Assembly: GCF_023273895.1 (NCBI RefSeq)
Contig: NZ_CP096883.1
Location: 3,844,001-3,908,000, forward strand
DNA from: Sphingobacterium sp. PCS056
Lineage (GTDB): Bacteria; Bacteroidota; Bacteroidia; Sphingobacteriales; Sphingobacteriaceae
Length of the DNA: 64,000 nt
Direction: 5' to 3'
This document shows positions 34,948-44,082 of this stretch, one piece after another. How positions within the stretch are numbered: the first letter of the stretch is position 1; every line of letters begins with the position of its first letter. A model generated the notes under the pieces. The model was not told where the DNA came from. It did not search any database and saw only the letters and a list, made by a program, of their open reading frames with translations. The translations under genes and the position numbers were made by a program.

Positions 34948-37287
34948 CTAGTTCAACTGAATACCAACTCTCAATGCTTGCAAGCCCTTCACACCTTGCA
35001 GTTCTTCTAGTTCCAGCTCTTCCATATCATCCAACAAGGTACCGTTCTTTTGTAAATATTGAATATACCCAATATACTCTTTCTCTTCACGTTTTGTAAA
35101 ATAGACAATGGCAATTTTACCCGGTTGGGTTAGGCGATCATTTGTACCTTTGATCGTTACCTTGTCAATTCTTTTCTTAATAATCTGATACCGAATATTG
35201 TATGCTCCTTCAACGTCGAATCGATGCTCATCTGTTCTAAAAGTGATATCAATAAGCGTAGCATTAACAAAAATTAGTTGGGTCGTAAATAATTGTTTTT
35301 CCATCTGATCCAACAAACTATGGGTAATCTTTGCGATCGCAGCCATAGATGTTAATTGCCAAAGGCGAATATTTTTGAGGTATATCTCATTAAACTTTTT
35401 ATCGGGAGCAATTGACTGTCCAATATAAATATCATATTCAACACCATCAGATCTGAACTTTTCAAAATAACAAGGATAAGAATTTTGTAGTTCCTTGTCA
35501 AACAATTCAAGATAACCACTGATTCCACTATTTATAATTTGAATCGATCTTTCTAAGACATTACGATTTTTGAATACAATCCCGTGTACGGGATGAATGG
35601 CCCTTTCATATTCAGAAATAATTCCATGTGCTTGCTCTGAGTTTTCTTTGAAGTAGGTCAACACTTCAGTCACATGCTGATTGAAAAAGTCATTGAGTTG
35701 AATCTGAATAATATCCATTAACTCTTCATTGAGTTCTTGGTGCCATCTACGGCAATTGAAAATCATTTCATCTAGTATAACAATATTATTTAGGCTTTTT
35801 AGCTGAATCAAAACATTTTCCAGTAGTTCAAGATGAACGATCATATCCTGAAATGCAGCTCTATTTCTTTCAACGGTTGAATTTCTGATATCTACGGCTC
35901 CATATAAAGGATAAACTTGTTCAAATTTGATATCACCAATAACAGGTTTAGGTTTATCTTGTTCAATCCGTTGTAAATATTCCCAAGCCTCTTTATTAAA
36001 TTTCCACTGCACCGCGGATTGTAAGGATGTAAATTTTTCCTTGATCACCTCATTGATCTGGGTCTGGAATTCGACAATTTCATCTTTCAATAACTGGGCA
36101 AGCAGGGTACTTGCTCTAAAGATACGAGCCAGTATTTGGTCTTCTAAAATTGCATCAGTTCTTGTAAAAACCTCAATAATTCCGACGATTTCTTTATTGT
36201 GAGCGATTGGAATTAGAGCATAACTTTGAATGCCAAGATCTTTCAACCTATCCCAAAAAAATGAAATTGTTTTATCAGCGATATCCTCTTTCCCATCGAA
36301 CACTAAAATTTGAGGATTCTGAATAAATTGATCTAACAATTCTTGAATACGTTGCTGACTTGTGTTATTTTCTTTTATTAAATCGAGCAATGCTGATGTC
36401 TTCCTTTCTTTGAAATCAAACACCACCTGATCATTTAAATTAAAAAAGGGCAATAACGAAAAATCAATTTCCGAATTTCCTGAAAGTGTTTTTAAAGCAG
36501 TAATTACATGTTCATATGAATCTTTTTCATCAATGCCTTTAATAATGATGTTTTTGATATTTTCTAAAGCCTGCTGTTCTGTAATATCTGTGACCGATAA
36601 AATTGAAAAACCTTCCATTCGAATCATTTCTAGTGGAATTAATGATTTTATGATTTCAAAATTTAAAGTTTTTGAAAACCCATCGATTACTTTAGATCGA
36701 TCAAAAAATGGTAGTTCCCCGATGACCTGTACCTCGACAAAAGTATGGTCAATATTGATCCTATAATATTTTTCTAAGCCCGAAGTGTCATCTGTAAATG
36801 AATGAATGATCTCAAAGTGCTTGCTTGATTTTATTCCGTATAATCTTTCTAGGATAAATGAATATAACATCTCCATTTTATCATTAAAAGCATCAGAACA
36901 ATCTACTACATCAAGTTGATTTTCACACTTATACTGCTTCAGTAAAGTGTAAAATTTATTCGTTCCATAACATATCGTTTTTCCTAATGGAAATCCTATA
37001 GCCCAGTAGTTATCTTCATAATCGGACAAAAGAGGATTGAGAGTCGCATGGATCAGTTGTAATTCCTGTTCGAATTTAAATATGTTATCATTATTCACAG
37101 GTCCATGCGCTGCAAGAGCGTTATCAAAATCATGCAATACATGTGTTAAAAAATCCCTCCTTATTAAAAGTTCATCGTTATATCTTCTTTTCAGATATTT
37201 TAGAAATGGTTCAAACGAGAGGTGAGTTTCAATAATAGGGAATTGATCTTCTTCGTCGCTAATAATGTTGAATAATGCTGATTGCAT
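34948..37287 (-). CDS. Large GAF-domain protein of unknown function
   Basis: A 779-residue soluble protein. Residues about 265-420 look like a GAF sensor domain (SYALIPIAHNKEIVGIIEVF). Just after comes VYPLYGAVDIRNSTVERNRA, which resembles the first metal-binding strand of class III nucleotide cyclases (hydrophobic-D-I/L-R-N/G-S/F-T). The C-terminal third (FDVEGAYNIRYQIIKKRIDK, LTQPGKIAIVYF) is a domain I associate with Bacteroidota GAF proteins but cannot name. No HTH, kinase or GGDEF motif is visible. Cyclase activity is speculative because the second metal Asp and base-specifying residues are not apparent. Confidence 0.65.
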   Translation of the reverse strand: MQSALFNIISDEEDQFPIIETHLSFEPFLKYLKRRYNDELLIRRDFLTHVLHDFDNALAAHGPVNNDNIFKFEQELQLIHATLNPLLSDYEDNYWAIGFPLGKTICYGTNKFYTLLKQYKCENQLDVVDCSDAFNDKMEMLYSFILERLYGIKSSKHFEIIHSFTDDTSGLEKYYRINIDHTFVEVQVIGELPFFDRSKVIDGFSKTLNFEIIKSLIPLEMIRMEGFSILSVTDITEQQALENIKNIIIKGIDEKDSYEHVITALKTLSGNSEIDFSLLPFFNLNDQVVFDFKERKTSALLDLIKENNTSQQRIQELLDQFIQNPQILVFDGKEDIADKTISFFWDRLKDLGIQSYALIPIAHNKEIVGIIEVFTRTDAILEDQILARIFRASTLLAQLLKDEIVEFQTQINEVIKEKFTSLQSAVQWKFNKEAWEYLQRIEQDKPKPVIGDIKFEQVYPLYGAVDIRNSTVERNRAAFQDMIVHLELLENVLIQLKSLNNIVILDEMIFNCRRWHQELNEELMDIIQIQLNDFFNQHVTEVLTYFKENSEQAHGIISEYERAIHPVHGIVFKNRNVLERSIQIINSGISGYLELFDKELQNSYPCYFEKFRSDGVEYDIYIGQSIAPDKKFNEIYLKNIRLWQLTSMAAIAKITHSLLDQMEKQLFTTQLIFVNATLIDITFRTDEHRFDVEGAYNIRYQIIKKRIDKVTIKGTNDRLTQPGKIAIVYFTKREEKEYIGYIQYLQKNGTLLDDMEELELEELQGVKGLQALRVGIQLN

Positions 37288-37433
37288 ATTTTATAAATTA
37301 AAATCAAGATTCCAGTACAAGACTCCAACAAAAAAGAATATGTACTATTCTTAAAGGATTAGCTTAATGGATAATAACCAACAGCAAAAACTGAGTTATC
37401 ATGTATTTTGGATGCTTGAATTCTTTGTAATAT

Positions 37434-38537
37434 TTAATAGTTACTATTTTTAAATGGAATATTATAGGTAAAATCCTTCTTTATGCCTTTATTCTCATAA
37501 GTATAATAAGTTATTTGTGTACTTCTATCGAGCATCATATCGACAGTCACAAAACCTTGCATCGAATTCTTATAGAGCAAATGATTATTTCCTTTTATAG
37601 ATGAGCTTTTTGAACCTGAACCACTAACAATTTGATACTGACCATCCGCTTTAATGAATTGAAGACCATGGTCATGTCCGGAAATATACAAGTAGTTAGG
37701 AAATCCATTAAATACTTCCTTGACACTTTGCTTCAAGTGCTTGTATGCGGCATGATTCATGTCTTCTGGATTTGAAAATGCGGTAGATCGTAATAAAGGA
37801 TACAGCGACCCTATAACAGGTAGAGGTAAGTAGTAATTTTTATTCAAAATCGTAAGTGGAAAGATATGATCTTTCCATGAATAATAACCAGCATGTACAC
37901 CGTAGGAATAAAAAGGATGATGCGAAGTTACTAATATGGTTTTATTTTTATTTTTATCGCGTATTTTACGCAATCTCTCCAATATTTCTGCCTCAGAATT
38001 ACAGTCACACCCCATACTTCCATCATTCTTTTTATAAGGAAATAACCACCACTCACTGTCATATGCAATCATAACCATATGCTCTGAAATTGGTATTTCT
38101 ACCGGATCAGGGCAACCATTTGATGGAATTAAACGTAAAAGAGAATCCTTTTGTGATGCTAAAAATTGTCCTTGAGCTCTAATCTTTGCAAGCCCATCTT
38201 TTCCAGATCGATCCCAATCATGATTGCCCGGAATAAAATATACTGGCGCACCTGCTTTTCGCATAGGTTCATACTGAGAACGTAGAATGGCTGCAGTCTC
38301 TAGCTCCTCTTTACTACCCGAAAGTCCCATTCCTTTTGGATAAATATTGTCACCGAGGTACATTACTGTGCTCCTTCCTTTAATAATTAGCGCTGCAGCA
38401 TGAGGTATTATGGTTTCTTGTTTAAAATTCATTTCACCTGCATCACCGATAAAGATGACCCTATTTACGACACTGTCTTGTCCAAAAGCTTGGATCGTGA
38501 GACATGATAAAAAAAGAACAAACCAATTTTTCAACAT
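37434..38537 (-). CDS. Exported calcineurin-like metallophosphoesterase
   Basis: A 367-residue protein with a signal peptide to QAFGQ. The binuclear-metal motifs are in order: GDAGE (D in the first motif), LGDNIYPKG, GNHDWD, SHHPFYSYG and GHDHGLQ. Similar to acid-phosphatase-type metallophosphoesterases in the periplasm. It starts 4 bp after the SdiA-regulated-like gene, so both are in one transcript, but the substrate is unknown. Confidence 0.9.
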   Translation of the reverse strand: MLKNWFVLFLSCLTIQAFGQDSVVNRVIFIGDAGEMNFKQETIIPHAAALIIKGRSTVMYLGDNIYPKGMGLSGSKEELETAAILRSQYEPMRKAGAPVYFIPGNHDWDRSGKDGLAKIRAQGQFLASQKDSLLRLIPSNGCPDPVEIPISEHMVMIAYDSEWWLFPYKKNDGSMGCDCNSEAEILERLRKIRDKNKNKTILVTSHHPFYSYGVHAGYYSWKDHIFPLTILNKNYYLPLPVIGSLYPLLRSTAFSNPEDMNHAAYKHLKQSVKEVFNGFPNYLYISGHDHGLQFIKADGQYQIVSGSGSKSSSIKGNNHLLYKNSMQGFVTVDMMLDRSTQITYYTYENKGIKKDFTYNIPFKNSNY

Positions 38538-38541
38538 GTGA

Positions 38542-39404
38542 TCAATTTAATTTAAATTTCAATAATGTTGCTTTTCCATTTTTATCTCCAGCCTCATTGC
38601 CAATAAATAGATTGCCCGCATGATCAAAAGCAATTGCTTCTGGTTGATTGAAGATAGCTGGATTTAAAGGATAGGCACCAATTACCTCCCATTTATCATC
38701 AGTCACGACCAGCATTTTATTAATAGAAGAAAGGATATACCATTGATTCGTTTTTTTATTTCTGGTCATCGCAGAAGGACGAAACTTCTTCCCATTTAAA
38801 CTACTAAAATGATCAATTTGCTGCTCATTAATTTGAAATTCGCTTTTTAGTGAAATATCACCATCTTTAGAAATCGCCAAAATATAACCTGTAAGACTTT
38901 TTGATTTATTATCAACCGCGCATTTCTTACATAAAACATAGAGTAAACTATCCATTGGCGATGCTGCTAAAGACTCATATTCTGCTTTGGGAATAATGTG
39001 TTTCCCGACCTTGACACTTTCTGCGTTTTGCTGAAGCAGATCGGTATAGGGGAATGTATAAATAGATCCATTGCTTTCAAGTACCATAATAAAACCATTG
39101 CTGATCGCGATATCTTCATAATCTCCTTTCTTCGCAAATTTAATTTCCTGGTGTTTTTTCTCCCCTGGCGCAAAAAATATACGATTCCATTTTCATCTTC
39201 ATTTGCAAAGATATGGTTAGAACTTTCCTCTGGAAACGCTATTCCAGATAATTCATGAAGCGCATCTGGAACAAACAGCTTCTCTCCATTATTTAAATCA
39301 AAACCCTTTGGACTTGGGTAAACAATATGATGCTGAGCACATGCTGAAAAGAAAAACAAGCACACGAAAGGCAGTAAGATCAACAGGTATTTTCTAATAT
39401 TCAT
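38542..39404 (-). pseudogene. SdiA-regulated-like (NHL-type propeller) lipoprotein, one-base frameshift
   Basis: Two overlapping minus-strand frames (39404-38967 and 39087-38542) make one protein. The N-terminal part has a lipobox (FFFSAC) and HELSGIAFPEESSNHIFANEDENGIVYF. The C-terminal part has FNQPEAIAFDHAGNLFIGNEA, both typical of SdiA-regulated/phytase-like propellers. Adding one A to the plus-strand run of six A at 39172-39177 restores IVYFFAPGEKKHQEIKF and yields a 287-residue product. The span of 863 bases is one short of a multiple of three. It is upstream of and coupled to the metallophosphoesterase. Confidence 0.82.
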
Positions 39405-39574
39405 TTTCAGTAATTCAAAATGTCTTCATTAGTATGTAAAAGTCATAAAAGTTATGATATGTTCATGACTCAATCCTACAATTTTTAAATTTTTATCATT
39501 TCTACGAGTTTATAACTGTTTTTGAAATGTAAGCTTTTCAATTTATTTGTTGACATACCTGCAACCTATAAAAT

Positions 39575-40770
39575 CTAAGCATTGAGAATAACGACAACAA
39601 GAAATGCAAATACAGATACAATTAAACCGTACATAAATATATTATAAGCTAGTCGCAGTAATTTAAATTTACGACCTAGTACTACTCCTTGTGAGTAGAC
39701 ATCTTTTATCAAGGTATTATACAGGTATTCGCGTTCTTCCATAATCAGTTTCATCCCACTGCTATAGCTTTCTAAATTCATTTTATAGAAATTACCAAAA
39801 AACAGTAAGTTAACTTTTTTATTCTTCAGGTCTTCATCTGTATATTTGCCATTTGGAACAGATGGCCGTGTTGCCAAAATAGCGATCACCATAGTCGCCA
39901 AACTGGTAAATAACAATATTGCTGTGGGAAATATCAAATGGGCATTACTATCTAACTTACGCAGTAGTAAGGCAATGACAACCGATAGTATAATGGAGTT
40001 TACAGTGATTAAGATATTCGATTTATTATCTGCCATATCACTTAAACGCTGATTATTGGTAGAAGTTATTCGGAACATCGTCTCAATACCGCGTTCGGGT
40101 CTATTACCTTTCTGTTCTGCTTGATGCTCCTTTTTATGGTTTTTTTTATTTTCTTTTTTTTCCAACTCGGTTGTATCAGATTCTTTTTTTGTTTTAAAGT
40201 TGCCATATTTTGCTTTTTCTTGTGATCCAGAAATTTACGACCATAGTCCGTATGATAATGATGGCTTTCCATTAACTGGAGAGTACCTTTTCTCCAGTCC
40301 TCTTTATTGACCTGATAACCGCAGGCTTTTACCTCTTGTCGCATTAGTTTGTTGCGAGCATCAAATCGATCACTGCCTAAATGAAACAAGTCGGCATCAC
40401 AGACAATTTCTTCTAATAAATTTTGAGGAGATTGAGGTAATTTTGTTGCTAATATACATCCGCGAATGGCACTGATCATAGGAATGTCTACATTTTTTTC
40501 CCTGAAAAACTTTTCAGCTATATCTGCACTTCTCTCTTCATGACTTTCTTTACCATTCACGCAATAACCAAGGTCGTGAAAATAGGCAGATAGTGTAACA
40601 ATTGCGGTATCATGTTCATCTAAATTATAATAAGATGCCATTGTTCGCGCCGCTTCCACCACTTCTTCTGTATGGTCACTATTATGGAAGCTTAATTTTG
40701 AAAGATCATGATCACCCATATACTTTCCTACATATGCTGCAGTTTCCTTTATCAATTGAGAATAATCCAT
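39575..40770 (-). pseudogene. HD-domain/Pycsar effector (PycTM) fusion, one-base frameshift
   Basis: The upstream frame (start 40770, or 40812 by an earlier ATG; continues in the wrong frame to 40066) encodes an HD phosphohydrolase domain (FHNSDHTEEV, SAYFHDLGY, CDADLFHLG). The downstream frame (39575-40165, without its own ATG at the front) encodes a Pycsar effector domain (ERGIETMFRITS, ADNKSNILITVN, two membrane helices, ATRPSVP, NLLFFGNFYKM, two more hydrophobic segments near the C-terminus). Adding one T to the plus-strand run of seven T at 40184-40190 joins them through a Lys/Glu-rich linker into about 398 residues, a known family architecture. No cyclase gene is adjacent. Confidence 0.82.
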
Positions 40771-41038
40771 GAGATATGAGTTACTTTTATAAGTGATCAA
40801 TTTGTTTTTCATTCATGCTTTTATAGTTTAAAGATAAGGATAAATAATACAATAATTCTTACGTCTTTAACCGCTCGAAGGTATCGATTATTGATAAAAA
40901 AACCTTTAAAAACAGATAGCTCGACTCCTATTACATCCACCCACTTCATATAACATGTAAAACACGTATATAAATTGGTTACTGTCATAACTGATGACTC
41001 AACTTAATGTCAGTGCCATTGATTACGACTGCTCAAAT

Positions 41039-41413
41039 TCAACTTAGTAGAACCAATATAATACCCACTAAAGCTGGAACTGCTTGCTTATAAAAGATGC
41101 TTTTTCCTGCTGTCGCACTACCGTATACTCCGGCAATGAAAACACAACCTAGAAAAAACAGCGCTACTTGACTCTGCCAAATGACATCACTTATATATAG
41201 AGACCAAATAAGTCCCGCCGATAAAAATCCATTGTAGAGCCCCTGATTGGCCGCTAATGTCTTTGTTTCTTTAAATAGGTGCGCGGGTAAAGATTTAAAT
41301 GTTTCCTTACCTTTAGTTTCCCAGGCGAACATTTCTAACCATAATATATATATATGTTCTAATGCTACTAAAGCAATTATTATTTTTGCAGTAATTCCAA
41401 TTAGTCCTTCCAT
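41039..41413 (-). CDS. DUF1304 family integral membrane protein
   Basis: A 124-residue protein with four predicted membrane helices. The motif VALEHIYILWLEMFAWET and the segment ANQGLYNGFLSAGL are characteristic of DUF1304. The function of this family is unknown. Monocistronic by spacing. Confidence 0.9.
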   Translation of the reverse strand: MEGLIGITAKIIIALVALEHIYILWLEMFAWETKGKETFKSLPAHLFKETKTLAANQGLYNGFLSAGLIWSLYISDVIWQSQVALFFLGCVFIAGVYGSATAGKSIFYKQAVPALVGIILVLLS

Positions 41414-41783
41414 AAGTTAAATTGCTAAGTTTAAGATGTCATGATATACCACTGATATATGACAAGTTTTATATTTATCATGATAAATATAAAAAAAATC
41501 AAGGATATTTATATTTAAAACTCTCAAACTAGATCTGTTTCTTTTTTTTATTGGTTAGGATTTTGCGATGGACGGCTGCGTATTAAATCAAGACCGGAAA
41601 GACAAAAAGACTTCTTTTGCATCATAGACACAAGATCTAATTTTACGTGTTCGTTAACTTTATATGCATTAACATATAACGAATATAGTCTGTCCATAAA
41701 AAATTTAAATATATTTGTCGGAAATGATCAAAGGACTATCCTATTAATAAGGAAAAATGATTTAAGACTATATTACGCAAACG
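41414..41783. other. Intergenic region with an imperfect dyad
   Basis: About 370 bp between the divergent DUF1304 and GNAT genes. At 41651-41682 arms TCGTTA/TAACGA enclose TTATATG/CATATAA, giving a bulged inverted repeat that could be an operator. No gene or RNA is otherwise visible. Confidence 0.35.
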
Positions 41784-42290
41784 ATGGAAATAAGAAACAG
41801 CACAGCTAACGATATAACGGATATATTCAACATATACGAACAGGCCTCTGCTTATAAGTTAAAGGTAGGCAATAAAGGCTGGAAAGGATTTGAAGTAGCT
41901 CAGGTACAGAAAGAGATCGATGAAGATAGACATTTTGTTATCTTAGAAGAAAATGTTTTAGCTTGTACATTCGTTCTGACATTTAAAGATGACATCATAT
42001 GGAAAGAATCTGCGAATGACTCATCAATCTATATTCATCGAATAGCGACCAATCCACTTTTTAGAGGAAATTCATATGTAAAAAAGATTGTCTCATGGGC
42101 TAAAGAATATGCACGGAATAGTGATAAAAAATATATTAGACTCGATACGCATAGTGGTAATGATAAAATAAATAACTATTACATGAGTTGCGGTTTTACT
42201 TATAAAGGAATCAGTCAAATAAATTGGACACCAGCTCTACCCGAGCACTATAAAGAGGGATCATTCAGTCTTTTTGAAATTATTTTATAA
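41784..42290 (+). CDS. GNAT family N-acetyltransferase
   Basis: A 168-residue acetyl-CoA-dependent acyltransferase. The start MEIRNSTANDITDIFNIYEQA and the acetyl-CoA strand-loop-helix region (IYIHRIATNPLFRGNSYVKKIVSWAKEYA) followed by RLDTHSGNDKINNYYMSCGF are GNAT features. The usual Q/RxxGxG/A loop is weak here (FRGNSYV). The acceptor is unknown. Confidence 0.88.
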   Translation: MEIRNSTANDITDIFNIYEQASAYKLKVGNKGWKGFEVAQVQKEIDEDRHFVILEENVLACTFVLTFKDDIIWKESANDSSIYIHRIATNPLFRGNSYVKKIVSWAKEYARNSDKKYIRLDTHSGNDKINNYYMSCGFTYKGISQINWTPALPEHYKEGSFSLFEIIL

Positions 42291-42611
42291 TAATACTATC
42301 CTCTCCACTCTCCTTCTCTTCTACATATTCATTATTTTAGGGCACTACCACCAGTGTATTTTCTTAAATTATGAAATTGAATAGATACCTCATTTAAATA
42401 TTATTCACTCAACATGATCTGTACTCACACATTTCATTGGGTTAAAATCGAAATCATATGACAAGGTTTCCCTTCGTCATGTCCATTTATAATCATATCA
42501 TAATTTCTGAATCGCATAAGCAGTGGATGTATTTCTAATAGAAAAACAAACATTTTAGGTCTTTTGATTGTTTAATTAATGAAATTCAATATTTAAATAA
42601 AAGATTCTATT
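42291..42611. other. Intergenic region, nothing recognised
   Basis: About 320 bp, AT-rich, between the GNAT gene and the 76-residue membrane protein gene. I see no terminator with a strong stem, no RNA and no credible small gene. Confidence 0.4.
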
Positions 42612-42842
42612 ATGAAAAACTCGAAGTTAAAAGACGAATTTGAACAAGTTAACGAAAGTAGCGGTACTTCACCCCATCGTTATGGTAAGGACGCTTTTAA
42701 GAAGGATAAAAAGACAAAAAAAAACAACAATATATTCTGGATTGGTGGTGCACTAGTGGCATTGTTAGTTTGGAAATATTGTCAAAATGATCCTGCTAAA
42801 AAGAATGTATTGGGATTTATAGGATGTAAAAAAAATCTATGA
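42612..42842 (+). CDS. Small single-pass membrane protein
   Basis: A 76-residue protein: a charged, Lys-rich N-terminal half (about residues 1-38), a hydrophobic helix (IFWIGGALVALLVWKYC) and a short Lys/Cys tail. It opens a co-directional set with the pyridoxamine-phosphate-oxidase-like and lipoprotein genes, although a 156-bp gap separates it from them. No family recognised. Confidence 0.55.
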   Translation: MKNSKLKDEFEQVNESSGTSPHRYGKDAFKKDKKTKKNNNIFWIGGALVALLVWKYCQNDPAKKNVLGFIGCKKNL

Positions 42843-42998
42843 ATCAATGATGTTGTCCATACATAATTCACTTTTTCAATAAGCGTTTTAAAATTCTTAA
42901 GTACGTCAAAAAGCATAATAGAGCAGCTGGCTATTTAGCTGTTAAAATTCAAAACGCACAATTTTTAAATTATCAAATTTTAATATAATTATATACAT

Positions 42999-43505
42999 AT
43001 GAGTCAAGAAAATATAAATCAAAGGGAGGAAGCGATAAAAAAAATTAAAGAACTTGCAGAAGGTATTAATTTTTGCTTTTTCTGTACTGATCTTAATCAC
43101 CCCCCTTTCGAGTCCACTCCCATGAGTGTACAGGAAGTAGATGATCAAGGTAATATCTGGTTTCTTGCATCTAAAGATAGCGATAAGTACAGAAACATTA
43201 AATTGAACAAACAGGTTCAGCTGTATTTTTCAGATCCGTCATCTATGAAATATCTGTCTCTTTTTGGAAACGCTGAGATAGTGGATGATCAAAGTAGAAT
43301 AGATAAATACTGGAATAAATTTGTTGAAGGATGGTTTGAAAAAGGTCGCACAGATCCCAATATTATTTTATTCAAAATTAAGCCTGAACATGCTCATTAT
43401 TGGGATACGAAACATCACAAGTTGATATCATATGCCATTACCTTAATTAAGTCTGTAGGTGGAGATTTGGAAGATCAAGGCAGAGAAGGTCAAATTCATA
43501 TTTAA
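42999..43505 (+). CDS. Pyridoxamine 5'-phosphate oxidase-fold protein (general stress protein 26-like)
   Basis: A 168-residue flavin-type split beta-barrel protein. INFCFFCT, FESTPMSVQEVDDQGNIWFLASKDSDKYRNIKLN and VQLYFSDPSSMKYLSLFGNAEIV follow the general-stress-protein-26 pattern, with the Lys/Arg region for FMN phosphate. The lipoprotein gene begins 30 bp downstream, so the two are likely co-transcribed. A role in stress or redox protection is inferred from relatives. Confidence 0.88.
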   Translation: MSQENINQREEAIKKIKELAEGINFCFFCTDLNHPPFESTPMSVQEVDDQGNIWFLASKDSDKYRNIKLNKQVQLYFSDPSSMKYLSLFGNAEIVDDQSRIDKYWNKFVEGWFEKGRTDPNIILFKIKPEHAHYWDTKHHKLISYAITLIKSVGGDLEDQGREGQIHI

Positions 43506-43535
43506 TTAGAGAAAAATTTATTAAAATCACATATT

Positions 43536-44003
43536 ATGAAAAAAGTAACATTTTTATCAATGATGTTGTCAGGGGCATTGCTTTACTCATGTAATAACAA
43601 TACTCCACAAGAGAAGGCAGAGAATGCTATGGAAAAAACAGAAGAAAAAGCACAAGATGCGGCATCTGATGCTGAAAAAGCTTCTGATAAAGCTGCTCAT
43701 ATTGATTTAGAAAAAACTATTTATTCGAATATGGCAGCTGCAAATGCAGCTGTTGCTAAGATAGCTATGCCTGCTTTGTCAAATAGTAAAGCGAAAGAAC
43801 TTTGTTCTGATCTAGGCAAATCGATCGTAGACCGTATTAATGCTAAAACTAATGATAATATCATTGAGGCAGAGAAAGATATATTAGAAGATAGAACTGA
43901 TGTTGAAAAAGCATTTTTGGAAAAGAAAATTTCAGCTCAGGACAAGGATCATATTCTGAAATATGCTGATGATTGTTTAGCAGCAGCGAGAGGAACATTA
44001 TAA
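43536..44003 (+). CDS. Helical lipoprotein
   Basis: A 155-residue lipoprotein with lipobox GALLYSC. After an Asn-rich linker comes an Ala/Glu/Lys-rich coiled-coil stretch (EKAENAMEKTEEKAQDAASD) and a helical C-terminal domain. It resembles small LEA-like or stress-induced envelope proteins but I do not recognise a family. It ends at a strong terminator. Confidence 0.75.
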   Translation: MKKVTFLSMMLSGALLYSCNNNTPQEKAENAMEKTEEKAQDAASDAEKASDKAAHIDLEKTIYSNMAAANAAVAKIAMPALSNSKAKELCSDLGKSIVDRINAKTNDNIIEAEKDILEDRTDVEKAFLEKKISAQDKDHILKYADDCLAAARGTL

Positions 44004-44022
44004 TCAAAAATCATTATTGCGC

Positions 44023-44071
44023 TTTACCTAAAAAGGCTAGTATCCCAATGATACTAGCCTTTTTAGGTAAA
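44023..44071. terminator. Bidirectional terminator
   Basis: A perfect 22-bp inverted repeat (arms 44023-44044 and 44050-44071, 5-nt loop, core GGCTAGTATC) lies between the convergent lipoprotein and SDR genes. Confidence 0.85.
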
Positions 44072-44082
44072 ACATTTTATCA

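Noticed and set aside
39575..40165. Pycsar effector as a separate gene downstream of the HD gene
   Set aside because: The front start would be TTG, the frame sits within the other frame's implausible Lys-rich tail, and one base restores a known fusion.
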